NCBI RefSeq assembly: GCF_000485595.1
Contig: NW_014577267.1
Span: 215,344 to 266,996 of the forward strand
Direction: 5' to 3'
DNA length: 51,653 bases
Origin: Priapulus caudatus
Lineage: Eukaryota; Priapulida; Priapulimorpha; Priapulimorphida; Priapulidae
In this document: positions 24,801 to 33,314 of the stretch, in pieces
Position numbering within the stretch: the stretch's first letter is position 1
Layout of the letters: each line of letters starts with the position of its first letter
Made by a program: the position numbers and the translations under genes
The notes under the pieces: model-generated
What the model saw: only the letters and a program-made list of their open reading frames with translations
Told to the model about the DNA's origin: nothing
Databases searched by the model: none

Positions 24801-26813
24801 CCGCGAAGATGGAAGAGAGAATGCAGAAAAGTAAATCCTGCAAATGAGCCAAAAGCCAAAGGTACAAAACATTGCGTTCAGCAGTTTTTACGCAATCAAT
24901 ATAGATGAATACATATTATGCCTCGTACAAGGGGCTTAAATGAAATTGAAAGTAGTAAAATTTAGTCTTATTGCGACGACTGGCAACCTCAATTTAGACT
25001 CCGGGAGCGCATTCACGTCGACCGACCNNNNNNNNNNGACTCGATAGTACAGACTTCTCGAAATCTGTGATAGAGATAACAACATAACGTATACAATCAC
25101 TGTACATGGAATACGGCATCTGCTCAGCGACCTCCGGATTTAGGGGGTCTCCAAGGCAGGAAATACCCGCAAAAAGCCCGCGAAAGGGGGGTTCAGAAAT
25201 TTTGGCAGCCCTGAGATAAGGGGGTGCTTTCAAAAAGAGGGAACGAGCATATGCGTACCCTAAATAACACTGAGTGGAGGGGCCGGGACTAGTAGGTGGT
25301 AGTATCATGGCAAACACATTCATCTGTCTGTCAAAAATAGTAAAATGGTTGGGTTAAAGCTCAAGCTCAGCTTTTGTTCACAGCCTGTGGAGGTGAATGG
25401 GCCAGCGGAGGGTTATGCCGCCATAGCACAGGTTGACAAAGTACGCCAGGAGCCAGAAAAGATAAAAAAGTGGCGAGAAGAACAGAAGGATCGATTAGCA
25501 AAGAAAGGTTGGACATGCATGGCTTCTTATTTCGTTCTCGTTTTATATTGATCTTGGTTGAAGATAGAAGTGTAGAACAGAATGATAGATTGGCAAAGAA
25601 AGGTCGAAGGATTTTGCGCTGCCAGATCTTCCGCAGGACTTCTGCCAGTCAACCTGTGATGCGTTTTTATCACATGTGAACAAGCCACAATTTGGCCCGT
25701 AGTTCAAGGTAAAAGTAGACCACCTGTGGTCTTTCCTCTCCCATTGTTATCCTGCAGAAGGAAGTAGGTGCACTAGGTGTAAGTAAGTCTTCTCCCTCCA
25801 GGGTGACCTTCACCCCTACACAGCAACCAACATTATTGTTGCCATGAAATCGGGCAGTCGATCATATATCAAAAGAACATACATAATAATATATTGTAAC
25901 TACATGATTATTCTACAATAGATGCAGAGGATGAGAAAAAGAGAACAGATTGGAGAGATCAAGCGAAGAAGGAGCTGGATGAGTGGTATGCCCGTCAAGC
26001 CGAGCAACTAGAGAAAACAAAGACTAATAACCGGTAAGAAGAGAAGACGTTTTCAGCTCATCCACGTCTTGGATTCCATGTTTGACCTTCATTGGTCTAG
26101 TTTTGTGTATAAAGTTTGGTGCCCTGCACTACCAGGCCTGTAGGCTGTATTATTCAAATAAACGTAATGTTAAAATTTACATATAGGTTGAGAAACCGAG
26201 AATCTAGCCTAGGCAGGTGTATGGGGCATGTTTTATGCATCCTACGGATAAGAATTCTTCACCAATCATCCAATTCCAGACTTTTTGCTACCAGTTTCAA
26301 TTTTAGTGACAGAATGTCGCATAGGGTTCATATCTCAAATCCAGTTTTTAGGCCGTAACTAGTAGTATAGTTATACGTAACGGTAAACTCACACGGTGAT
26401 GTAAGTGGAAGGATGATTTCACAACACATGCAGACTGCAATGAGCAGGCATTACTGATTTGCTTACGCATGCTCAGCTCACATCTAAGCATTGATTGGCA
26501 CTAAATGACACAAAATGAAACTAGAACGCATACGCAGCTTACTTCTAAGCACTAACTGACACAAAATGACACTAGATTATTTCAAACGTGCCTCGGAGAA
26601 CAGCACGTGATGTAAGCTTCATCCTGTGTTCACAGTGCATCAGAGAAGGTATTCATAGAGGAGCGTGACACGGACATTCCCGGAGAAGAGTGGGAACGCA
26701 TCGCCCGTCTGTGCGACTTCAACCCCAAGACGAGTCGGCACCAGAAGGACGTGTCGCGTCTACGCTCGATCATTCTCCAGCTGAAGCAGCAGCCTCCAAA
26801 AACATCGCAGTAG
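10671..26813 (+). CDS. CLTA: Clathrin light chain gene (six coding exons)
   Basis: Joined exons 10671-10758, 12376-12425, 14613-14663, 25384-25507, 25922-26033 and 26636-26813 give one open frame of 200 aa; vertebrate light chains are about 210-250. Clathrin light chain binds the heavy-chain leg and regulates coat assembly at the plasma membrane and trans-Golgi. The conserved N-terminal regulatory segment (LEDDPAADFLAREQDELAG) is exon 1. The heavy-chain-binding helix runs from about residue 78 (QVDKVRQEPEKIKKWREEQ) through exon 5 (KKELDEWYARQAEQLEKTK). The C-terminal signature EEWERIARLCDFNPK is exon 6. All junctions are GT-AG and phase-consistent. A damaged copy of exons 4-6 lies between exons 3 and 4 and should be ignored. 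Invertebrates usually have one light chain gene, so the A/B label is nominal. Confidence 0.93.
11108..11378. mobile_element. MITE with GGTACTGCCGGAACGTACC inverted ends
   Basis: The left end (CTGATAGGGGCCATG, then CCCCCAGGGTACTGCCGG) is mirrored on the right as CCGGCAGTACCCTGGGGG followed by ACATAGACCCTATCAG. The centre holds degenerate TTAGGG-like runs (11212-11250). It sits in clathrin light chain intron 1. Other copies are at 27558-27779 and, damaged, at 17240-17486. No open frame is present. Confidence 0.8.
12179..12372. repeat. Tandem duplication next to exon 2 acceptor
   Basis: Two copies of a roughly 90-105-bp stretch (12179-12283 and 12284-12372), both starting TCCAGCAGGTG and containing GGCACTTGTATATTAT and TATTTATAGTC. 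The second copy ends in the pyrimidine-A-G used as the exon 2 acceptor; the first ends in a similar TTCCAG. Confidence 0.8.
12376..12425 (+). CDS. CLTA: Clathrin light chain exon 2
   Basis: 50 bp after acceptor TATGTAG, ending CCACAG before donor GTTGGT. It encodes Gly (split codon) then ETGGNNIGEFETAEPQ, an acidic, poorly conserved linker typical of the region after the N-terminal segment. It keeps frame from exon 1 (phase 1) to exon 3 (phase 0). Confidence 0.82.
12866..12895. repeat. (TA)n microsatellite at gap edge
   Basis: An uninterrupted TA run directly adjoins the N block and probably caused the assembly gap. Confidence 0.9.
12896..13385. other. Assembly gap (490 N)
   Basis: A run of N inside clathrin light chain intron 2. 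Nothing can be said of its content. Confidence 0.99.
14225..14582. mobile_element. Non-autonomous hAT-like element in clathrin light chain intron 2
   Basis: The left end CAGGGGTAGAAATTAAC pairs with the right end GTTAATTTCGCACCCTG. The 8-mer TGTATGTT immediately precedes the element and recurs at the right edge, overlapping its last two bases. The body repeats phrases such as GGGAGTCC/GACTCCC and has no open frame. It ends 30 bp before exon 3. Confidence 0.7.
14613..14663 (+). CDS. CLTA: Clathrin light chain exon 3
   Basis: 51 bp after acceptor TTGTTGCAG, ending at donor GTGAAT (14664). It encodes LELEGDESNEPYMPTDE, in phase 0 at both ends, and joins PVEVNGPAEGYAAIAQ of exon 4. Because it is exactly divisible by 3 it could be skipped without breaking frame, so alternative splicing is possible. 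Confidence 0.8.
14986..15109 (+). pseudogene. Damaged copy of clathrin light chain exon 4
   Basis: Corresponds to 25384-25507, with extra bases in GAATGAGGCCAGC and CATAGCTACAGG and a lost base near its donor. The frame is destroyed. Part of the noisy duplicate. Confidence 0.8.
15541..15655 (+). pseudogene. Damaged copy of clathrin light chain exon 5
   Basis: Corresponds to 25922-26033, with insertions (for example GAAGAAAGGAGC for GAAGAAGGAGC) and a changed WYARQ region. Part of the noisy duplicate. Confidence 0.8.
16283..16461 (+). pseudogene. Damaged copy of clathrin light chain exon 6
   Basis: Corresponds to 26636-26813; single-base changes and insertions break the EEWERIARLCDFNPK stretch, but the terminal TAG is still recognisable. 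The following minisatellite (to about 16910) is likewise scrambled. Confidence 0.8.
21222..23218 (-). pseudogene. Damaged copy of RACGAP1 large exon
   Basis: Corresponds to 31376-33314 with dozens of single-base indels, so it reads as short overlapping frames (the longest, 21931-22995, mixes RACGAP1 fragments with nonsense). The TGA context has lost one T relative to the clean copy. A damaged first exon lies at about 24749-24778. Best explained as sequencing or assembly error, not a true pseudogene. Confidence 0.8.
25028..25037. other. Assembly gap (10 N)
   Basis: Ten N separate the end of the noisy duplicate from the clean contig. Confidence 0.99.
25038..25287. other. Left end of clean contig, intron 3 transposon end
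   Basis: 250 bp with no counterpart in the noisy copy. Its right edge GAGTGGAGGGGCCGGGACTA (25272 on) is the inverted form of CTAGTAGCCCGGCCCCTCC at 14787 on. These look like the two ends of one transposon in clathrin light chain intron 3, with much of its body missing or compressed in the noisy path. Confidence 0.55.
25384..25507 (+). CDS. CLTA: Clathrin light chain exon 4
   Basis: Acceptor TTGTTCACAG; 41 codons plus one base (phase 1), donor GTTGGA at 25508. It encodes PVEVNGPAEGYAAIAQVD and then the start of the heavy-chain-binding helix, ending RLAKK. Intact, unlike the copy at 14986-15109. Confidence 0.92.
25922..26033 (+). CDS. CLTA: Clathrin light chain exon 5
   Basis: Acceptor TCTACAATAG, donor GTAAGA at 26034, phase 1 in and phase 2 out. 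It encodes AEDEKKRTDWRDQAKKELDE and WYARQAEQLEKTKTNN, the charged coiled-coil part that lies along the heavy-chain leg. Confidence 0.92.
26636..26813 (+). CDS. CLTA: Clathrin light chain exon 6 (terminal)
   Basis: Acceptor GTGTTCACAG; the first T completes an arginine codon. It encodes ASEKVFIEERDTDIPGEEWE and the C-terminal RLCDFNPKTSRHQKDVSRLR region, ending QQPPKTSQ and TAG at 26811-26813. The last nine codons (26787-26813) are themselves the first unit of the downstream 27-bp minisatellite. Confidence 0.93.
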
Positions 26814-27240
26814 CAGCTTCCTCCGAAGACCTAGCAGCAGCAGCAGCATCCTCTGAAGACCTCGTATTAGCAGCATCCTCTGAAGACCTCGCTGTAGTAG
26901 CATGCTCCAAAGACATCGCAGTAGCAGCATCCTCTGAATACCTCGCTGTAGCAGCATGCTCCAAAGACATCGCAGTAGCAGCATCCTCCGAGGACCTTGC
27001 AGCAGCAGCAGCAGCAGCCTCCGAGGACATCGCAGCAGCAGCAGCAGCCTCCGAGGACATCGCAGCAGCAGCAGCCTCTGAAGACCTCGCTGTAGCAGCA
27101 TGCTCCAAAGACATTGCAGTAGCAGCCGCCTCCGAGGACATCGCAGTAGCAGCCGCCTCCGAGGACATCGCAGTAGCAGCAGCAGCAGCCTCTGAAGATC
27201 TCGTATTAGCAGCAGCCTCCAAAGACCTCACAGTAGCAGC
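26787..27240. repeat. 27-bp minisatellite spanning the clathrin light chain stop codon
   Basis: About 16 units of 27 bp, or 27 plus or minus multiples of 3 through GCA expansion. Two main types alternate: GCTCCAAAGACATCGCAGTAG and CATCCTCTGAAGACCTCGC. The first unit is the final coding segment including TAG, and most later units also end in TAG in that frame. One other plus frame (26690-27304) and minus frames stay open because the unit length is a multiple of three. It forms the 3' UTR. Confidence 0.88.
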
Positions 27241-27285
27241 TGCCAGACTTGCATCCGGTTTGTCCTCACATCACTTTTCTTCTAG

Positions 27286-27291
27286 AATAAA
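27286..27291 (+). terminator. Candidate poly(A) signal of clathrin light chain
   Basis: AATAAA in TCTAGAATAAATG, about 470 bp after the stop and just beyond the minisatellite. A second AATAAA follows near 27387. Position is the only support. Confidence 0.5.
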
Positions 27292-27557
27292 TGTTGATGT
27301 CTGACAATGGCATACAGACCTCGCCGCTGCCGCATTCAAAGCAGCCCGGTGTTTTCTTTTATGCCACTCTGAATCGCTTTCATTCGGAATAAATTATGTT
27401 GATGTCCGACTGGGGTATAGAGATCTCACAGTAGCAGCCGGTTAGTGGTAGCACCACTCTGTATCTCTTCGTCCTAACTGTACAGCACATAGGTGTGAGA
27501 ATAGGGTGGTATATATATCCACTAGTGTCCTGCAACTTATCTTCAGGGTTCGTATGG

Positions 27558-27779
27558 CTGAGAGGGTCTATGTCCCCCGCGGTACTGCCGAAACGTACAC
27601 TGGGTACGGTCTGGTATACCGGAACGTACCCTGGTACTATCTAATATGACGGACCATACCTCGCCTACTCCACTAACGAGTCTAGGGAGTCGCCTACGCC
27701 TACTCCCTAACCCTAACCATATCAAATAGTGACCAGGGTACGTTCCGGCAGTACCCTGGGGGACATAGGACCCTATGAG
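27558..27779. mobile_element. MITE, same family as 11108-11378
   Basis: The inverted ends GGTCTATGTCCCCCGCGG and CCCTGGGGGACATAGGACCC surround AACGTACCCTGG-type sequence and a short CCCTAA-like run at about 27706-27718. The damaged counterpart is 17240-17486. It lies about 270 bp beyond the clathrin light chain poly(A) signal. No open frame. Confidence 0.78.
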
Positions 27780-29982
27780 CGTTCGTATGTGTACTGGAAA
27801 ACCTGAAAAAAGTCATGGAATTTTGAAATGACATGTTTATGGTCTGGAAAGTCCTGGTAAATAGGTGATTGTACTGGAAAATGGGCTATTCCTGTTTTGT
27901 GTCCCAGAAAGCTCTTGAAATTGAGAAGAATTCTGAGCATGAGCCCTTAATAGTGGCAAAATACCTTGAATTCTTGCATTTAGAAATTCATTTTCTCAGG
28001 CTTTAAAATAATAATTTATTGCATTGCGGCCAACATTAGTTATTACTATGTATAAGTAAAACATGGCTGCTTAGTTATGTATATTGGCTCAGTTCATCGT
28101 GATTGTGATTAGAACGCTTGGAGTTGAAACTCCAATTAATAACAGTTGATCCCAAGTATATACAAAGTTACATGTAGTTAGCTGGGATCGCATTAGAAGT
28201 TTGTTAGTTTGTGCAAGTCATGTCATGTCTCATTTGACAAGCAGTAACTGTAAAGGTTACTGCAACTGTTAGTGTATCGATGTATCTTAAACATTATATC
28301 AAGGCTCTATAATACCATAGAAGAAACAACAGCCAAACTGAATGCCATGTCATAGCTTTAGTCTAATCGTGTAAACTTACACACATACTATTAGTTTGAA
28401 CTTTGCATGCGTATAAACGTTGGATAATTGGACTGCAACTACGTGGTTTTTGTCATTGTTCAATCCGTATAATTATGGGCTCTTCATTGTACTTCATTCA
28501 CACAGACCAATAAATATGACCACTTAGGTAACTGAAATATTTATTGTAAAATAGAAAGCCTGGTTTCTAGAGCCCTATTTGTTTGTCTGTAGTAGTTACT
28601 TGACATTGCTATGTTTACTCAACTTATACTGGATGCAGTATAGCGTTTTATTGCATTCGTCCAGTATTCTTTTGCACACGGAGCTAGAATCTCAACCGTT
28701 TGGCATGGCTTTGTTGCATTGTCAAAATGTTTTTCACTGTTCTCCGTCTTGTTTTGGCCTGTCAATAACTTCCTTGTGAAGGAGGCCTCCCGTGCCACAA
28801 ATCACAAGTTAGCAGTTTACTATCGTGAGATTGTGCGTTTATACTTGCCTATGCGTGCTCGGGATTTTGTTTGTGCCTAGCTTTATGAGAATTTCTTGGT
28901 CGATGTCCATACTTTAAGTTAAGTGGTTCTGTATTGATTGGGTCCGTGTAAAACTTATTTATAATGAAAGGCTTTAGTGTGGTTATTTCCTTGGTTTTGA
29001 TTTGCTGCATGTTCAGGTATATGTAAAATGGCAAATGCAAAATGTAATATTGCAAACCCCCATGTCAATAAACAGTTCATTAGTAATGTGAAAATGTGGT
29101 AAGCATGTCCTCTGTTATTGGTGATTTAGACGATGTAGAAAATTCAAAGAACCGACTTTTAAGTGTATGTGAAATTTCAACCGTAGCTATTTAATGATCA
29201 TGAAATAATGACTTAACTTCACCTAAAGCCTGCCTTATGGGTTAAGAAAAATAAGAATTGATATAGACATCCAGAGCAGCACATTAGCAGCCGTCTTTGC
29301 TTCTGTCCAACTGTATTGCGGCATATAGATGGGCCGAATATACAAAGGAGTCGTCCAAAAACACTTAATCTATTATACATTCTACCATGCATGCTTCTAT
29401 TATCATGAGTTATATAATATGCACATATATTGTTTGCATGTGTATTATTTAATTCCTGACGTAATATCATCAGAAGACTGACACCATACATGCATGGCAA
29501 TGTTTACCACCAATCACTCCAAGCATTGTTTCTCAATTACCCACACTAACTACCAATTGTTTGTTTAAATGTACACTCTGCCACACACCATTGTAGCTAC
29601 TAAACTAGGTGTAAATGTGCAAGTGCTAGATCATATTAACATAGTGTGACAGCCTGCCTACAAAATCAAATTGAAATATTATTGTCACTGCTCACTGACA
29701 ATCACTTTTAGTCTAGGAACTTCCCGGAGCTATATTACGTGAACATACTAATGTACCTGTCTAACTAGATCATCCTTTACCTAAACTGGCTCTGCAGTGC
29801 AAATAAACTCATTAATAAAATTTTCGTAAAAATTGGGATATCAGCGATCAGGTGCACGATCATTAGGAGCAAGATAACAGTTAAGCAAGTCTGTTATTGT
29901 GATACTCCTAATATTATATTATATGTGTAGATACTACTCGTTTCCCTGGTTTCCACACAATCTAGATTAAAATATACTAGCT
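27780..29982. other. Non-coding intergenic sequence
   Basis: AT-rich sequence between the clathrin light chain and RACGAP1 genes (tail-to-tail). No supported gene, RNA or clear repeat family is seen. The same stretch appears in noisy form at about 17490-19790. Confidence 0.5.
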
Positions 29983-30360
29983 GTGTCAACCAACATTCCC
30001 CGAGGGTGTAATATTGTACATTCATACCAACGAATCACTTTAAAAAAACTTGATTCCCCTTACAGAAAATCACATGAGGGACGTTTTTACTACAACTCAT
30101 TAATTAGTCATTACTTCCATAAACAACTCTTGACTTCTCCTAGAAAATTACCATTTCCCACTCAAAGAATTCCTGAGTATGGCCCTGCTCATTACTCGAG
30201 GAATTTCTTCAATCAGAATAAAATTATTGTTTTTAACAACAAACTTGACAGAAATAGAAATGCACATAAAAGTTACGTAGAAGAATATAAAAGTTATAGT
30301 GGAATATTCACATCAGCAACTGATTTGAATCTAAAGCTAGCACGCGTCTCAGCAGTATAA
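29983..30360 (+). CDS. Unidentified open frame, doubtful
   Basis: A 125-residue frame open from GTG at 29983, with an in-frame TAA just upstream (29968) and no ATG near its start. The residues are basic and rich in Tyr, Asn and Lys (for example RIPEYGPAHYSRNFFNQN), unlike a simple repeat product, but I recognise no family. No splice partner was found. It may be a decayed element or a chance frame. Confidence 0.15.
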   Translation: MSTNIPRGCNIVHSYQRITLKKLDSPYRKSHEGRFYYNSLISHYFHKQLLTSPRKLPFPTQRIPEYGPAHYSRNFFNQNKIIVFNNKLDRNRNAHKSYVEEYKSYSGIFTSATDLNLKLARVSAV

Positions 30361-30550
30361 AACACAGTAGAGCACAATACTTTGCTGCACTACCGCACAG
30401 CACTACAAACCCAATGTATCACTGTGCATGTATTGTATCGTTACGCCAATCTAATTGATTAATGATTTTGTGGTGCCAGTTATCTAACTAATCATTTCAG
30501 GGGTGGATTGCTAACTACATAATAAAGAAGCCAGTTCTTGCACACACAAG

Positions 30551-31269
30551 TGATATCAAGAGCAGATAAAGAAGGAGAGCGTACAAGGGTAAAATGCTGA
30601 AACCATGCTGCAGTATTAGTCGAATTAATAAACCTTTCCCGTTTATTTTGACGATCCTTTGCAGTATTATTGATTAGCTGTCTTACCTTGTTCATATAAA
30701 ACAAACCGCATGTCCCTACGATGTCCCTACGCTGAGATAATGAGCGGTGGAAATCTGGTATTTTCGCCGAAACCAGACTCGAGATCAGTGTGAACTGCGA
30801 CTGTCTCTCGAAGTGTTTCCAGTGTGTTGCTTCCGGTCGCCGCTGTGTAGCGCCATAGTGGCGCTGACTCACGTAATACTACCAGAGTTTACTATACATC
30901 CAGCGTGAGGTGGGCGTGAGGTGGGCGTGAGGTGGGGGTCATCACTATGGCAATCAATAACAGACGTCATTCGGGACACGCGAGGTTTCCCGAAGTTATA
31001 AACACTTCGGGAGAGGGACGCAGTTCACACTGATCTCGAGTCGGGTTTCGGCGAAAATACCAGATTTTCACCGCTCATTATCTCAGCGTAGGGGCATCGT
31101 AGGGACATGCGGTTTGTTTTATATGAACAAGGTAAGACAGCTAATCAATAATACTGCAAAGGATCGTCAAAATAAACGGGAAAAGTTTATTAATTCGACT
31201 AATACTGCAGCATGGTTTCAGCATTTTACCCTTGTACGCTCTCCTTCTTTATCTGCTCTTGGTGATATT
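30551..31269. repeat. Long foldback (inverted repeat) downstream of RACGAP1
   Basis: The left arm from about 30551 (ATCAAGAGCAGATAAAGAAGG) is mirrored by the right arm ending about 31269 (CTTCTTTATCTGCTCTTGGTG). Arms are about 250 bp with good identity, including GACATGCGGTTTGTTTTATA opposite its complement. The loop contains three GGTGGGCGTGA-type direct repeats (about 30903-30935). It ends about 105 bp beyond the RACGAP1 stop. The noisy counterpart is about 20370-21110. Confidence 0.8.
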
Positions 31270-31375
31270 CATTAAAAAGTTCAAAGTAAGTAGATTTGAA
31301 TATATATACACTCGTGCAGGGGAATCGCAAGCAAGAAAATAAAAAGCAGCCACGCACGACTACTGACACACCGCC

Positions 31376-33314
31376 TCACTTCAGGACCGGCGAAGCAAAG
31401 TACTGCTGCTTCGGTGTCTTTCCGTGCTTCACCGAATATTTGCCCGTGTTCGGAGTTCTACCGAACACAGACTTGGCACGCTGCGACAGGGTGCCGGTGG
31501 ACTTGCTCGGTGTCATTCTAGGCGTCTCAACGGGCCCCAGCATGCTGTTGAGGTGGGTCACCGATCGCGCTTCGGGCGTGTGCGGCGTCTTGGCGCCGCC
31601 GGCATTCGTCTCAGCCGGGGCCTCGGCGTCGCATCCGTGCACGAACTGATCCCAGTAGTTTCCCGGCAGCTCCATGAGCGCCTGCACGACAGCAAACTGC
31701 TTGCACGTCTCGTCGCTCATCATGTTCAGGTTGACGTCGGGGCCGCTGTAGCCGACCAGCGTCGGCCCGAACACCTTCGATAAATTATCCGTCGACATCT
31801 TCGTCTCGCGGCAGCTCGCGACTTTCTGCAGGTGCAGGACGACGTACGCCATCGTGTCCCTGTTCGCTTCGGGCAGCGAGTCGATCACGTTGTAGAGGTG
31901 GTGGATGCTCTCGCGCTCGGCCGCCTGCACGAAAGCACTCCACAGCTTGTGCGTGACGAGCGGTTCCTTGAGCGTGCGCAAGAAGAGCTTGATCGTACCG
32001 CAGACGACGTGGATGTCGACGATGCGCGAGAGATTCGGCATGCCCCTCCCGCGCAGGAACGTGTCCTTCAGCTCCCTCACCTCCCGCTCCGAGCCGGGCA
32101 CCCGGTAGATGCCGACCTCGTTGAGGCCTCGCCGCTCGACCTCCTTCACGCAGTGGACGATGAGTGCGGGGATGTACGGAGGGTAGGGCGGCGCGAAGTC
32201 GGCGACGAACCCGACCGTCGTCACGGAGGTTGGGGTTCCGACGATGGATACGCACGGCAGCGGCACCTGGTCCTTGCAGTCCTGGTGGCACGTCGCCTTG
32301 CAGTCCTTGCACTTCAGCGCCACCTTGCCGAACTTGATGCGCTTGCCGCACGGCGTGCACGTCTCCGGCTTGATGATCGTCTTCGTGACGAACGCGTGCT
32401 GCTTGTTGAGACCCTTGCCGGCCGAGTTCCAGCGCTGCATCCCGGGTGAGCGTCGGAACGCATGCATACCCGTCGTCGCCGCGCGCGTCCGACCCGACCC
32501 CCAGAACGAGTCGTCCGAGTCCGCCTCGTCCAACGTCTCCGGTTCGGCCAGCTTCGCGAGCGGACCCGGCTCGCTGAAACTCCGGTTCATGCGATTCGCC
32601 GCCGCGCCGGCCTTGATCTCCGAGACGGCGCGGATCGGGCCCGTCTCGGGCACGGTGACCGTCGTCGTGGCGACGATCGAGTTGTGGTGCACGCTCACGG
32701 CGTCGCCGTCGTCGCTCTTGCGCTTCTTCGGTGGCGTGTCGTTGAGGTCGTCCATCGTCGGCGCGCTTGGCACGCTGCGCTTCTTGCGACTCGCCGGCGA
32801 GTTCCGCCAGAGTGAGACGCGGCGGCCGCTGCGCAGCAACGTCTCCCCGTCGGCGCTCTCCTCCGTCATGTCGCAGTCGGACACCGACAGCAGGCTGCCT
32901 GTTTCGTCGATAGTACCGAGGTTGCCCTTGGGCGTCGTGCGCTCGGCCGTGTAGTTGACGCTGTTGAGGAAGCTGAGACGCTCGCGATCTTGCGCTGTCA
33001 GCATCGACTTGTTCTTGTTGTCGTTCATGATCTGCCCGATGAGGCCCATCTGGCGATCGAGCGTGTCCTTGTCGGACTCGACGCGCATCCGTTTGTTCAT
33101 TTCACTCTCGATCTGTTGGCGCGCGTGCTTCAGTTTCAGTTCGAGCGACGAGTTCTCAGCTTCCTGGCGGCGCAGCATGGACTTGATTTTCTCGACCTCC
33201 GTCTCGCACGACAGCCACCGCGACCTGCATAGCTCCTGATGTTTGACAAACTGGATGATGTCGCCCTCGATTCCTTGGGTGAGGACAGATGTGTTTCTCA
33301 CAAGGTCGTCATAC
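31376..33314 (-). CDS. RACGAP1: RACGAP1 exon 2 (nearly the whole protein)
   Basis: Acceptor on the minus strand is TTTTGTCTTGCAG just before 33314, and the first base completes an arginine codon. It encodes YDDLVRNTSVLTQG through the C1 and RhoGAP domains to TGA at 31378-31376. The frame stays open a few codons upstream of the acceptor, but that part is intronic. GC-rich compared with its flanks. Confidence 0.95.

Larger units (their letters stand above)
14886..25027. repeat. Noisy duplicate of 25288-35043 (probable assembly artefact)
   Basis: 10,142 bp collinear with the 9,756-bp segment 25288-35043, with no rearrangement. Nearly all differences are single-base insertions or deletions spread evenly over exons, introns and repeats, and this copy is about 4% longer. 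It ends at the same CGACCGACC word as the clean copy, exactly at the 10-N gap. Every coding exon in it is frame-broken while the clean copy is intact. The pattern resembles uncorrected long-read sequence used to extend a contig. Features inside should not be counted as extra genes. Confidence 0.85.
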
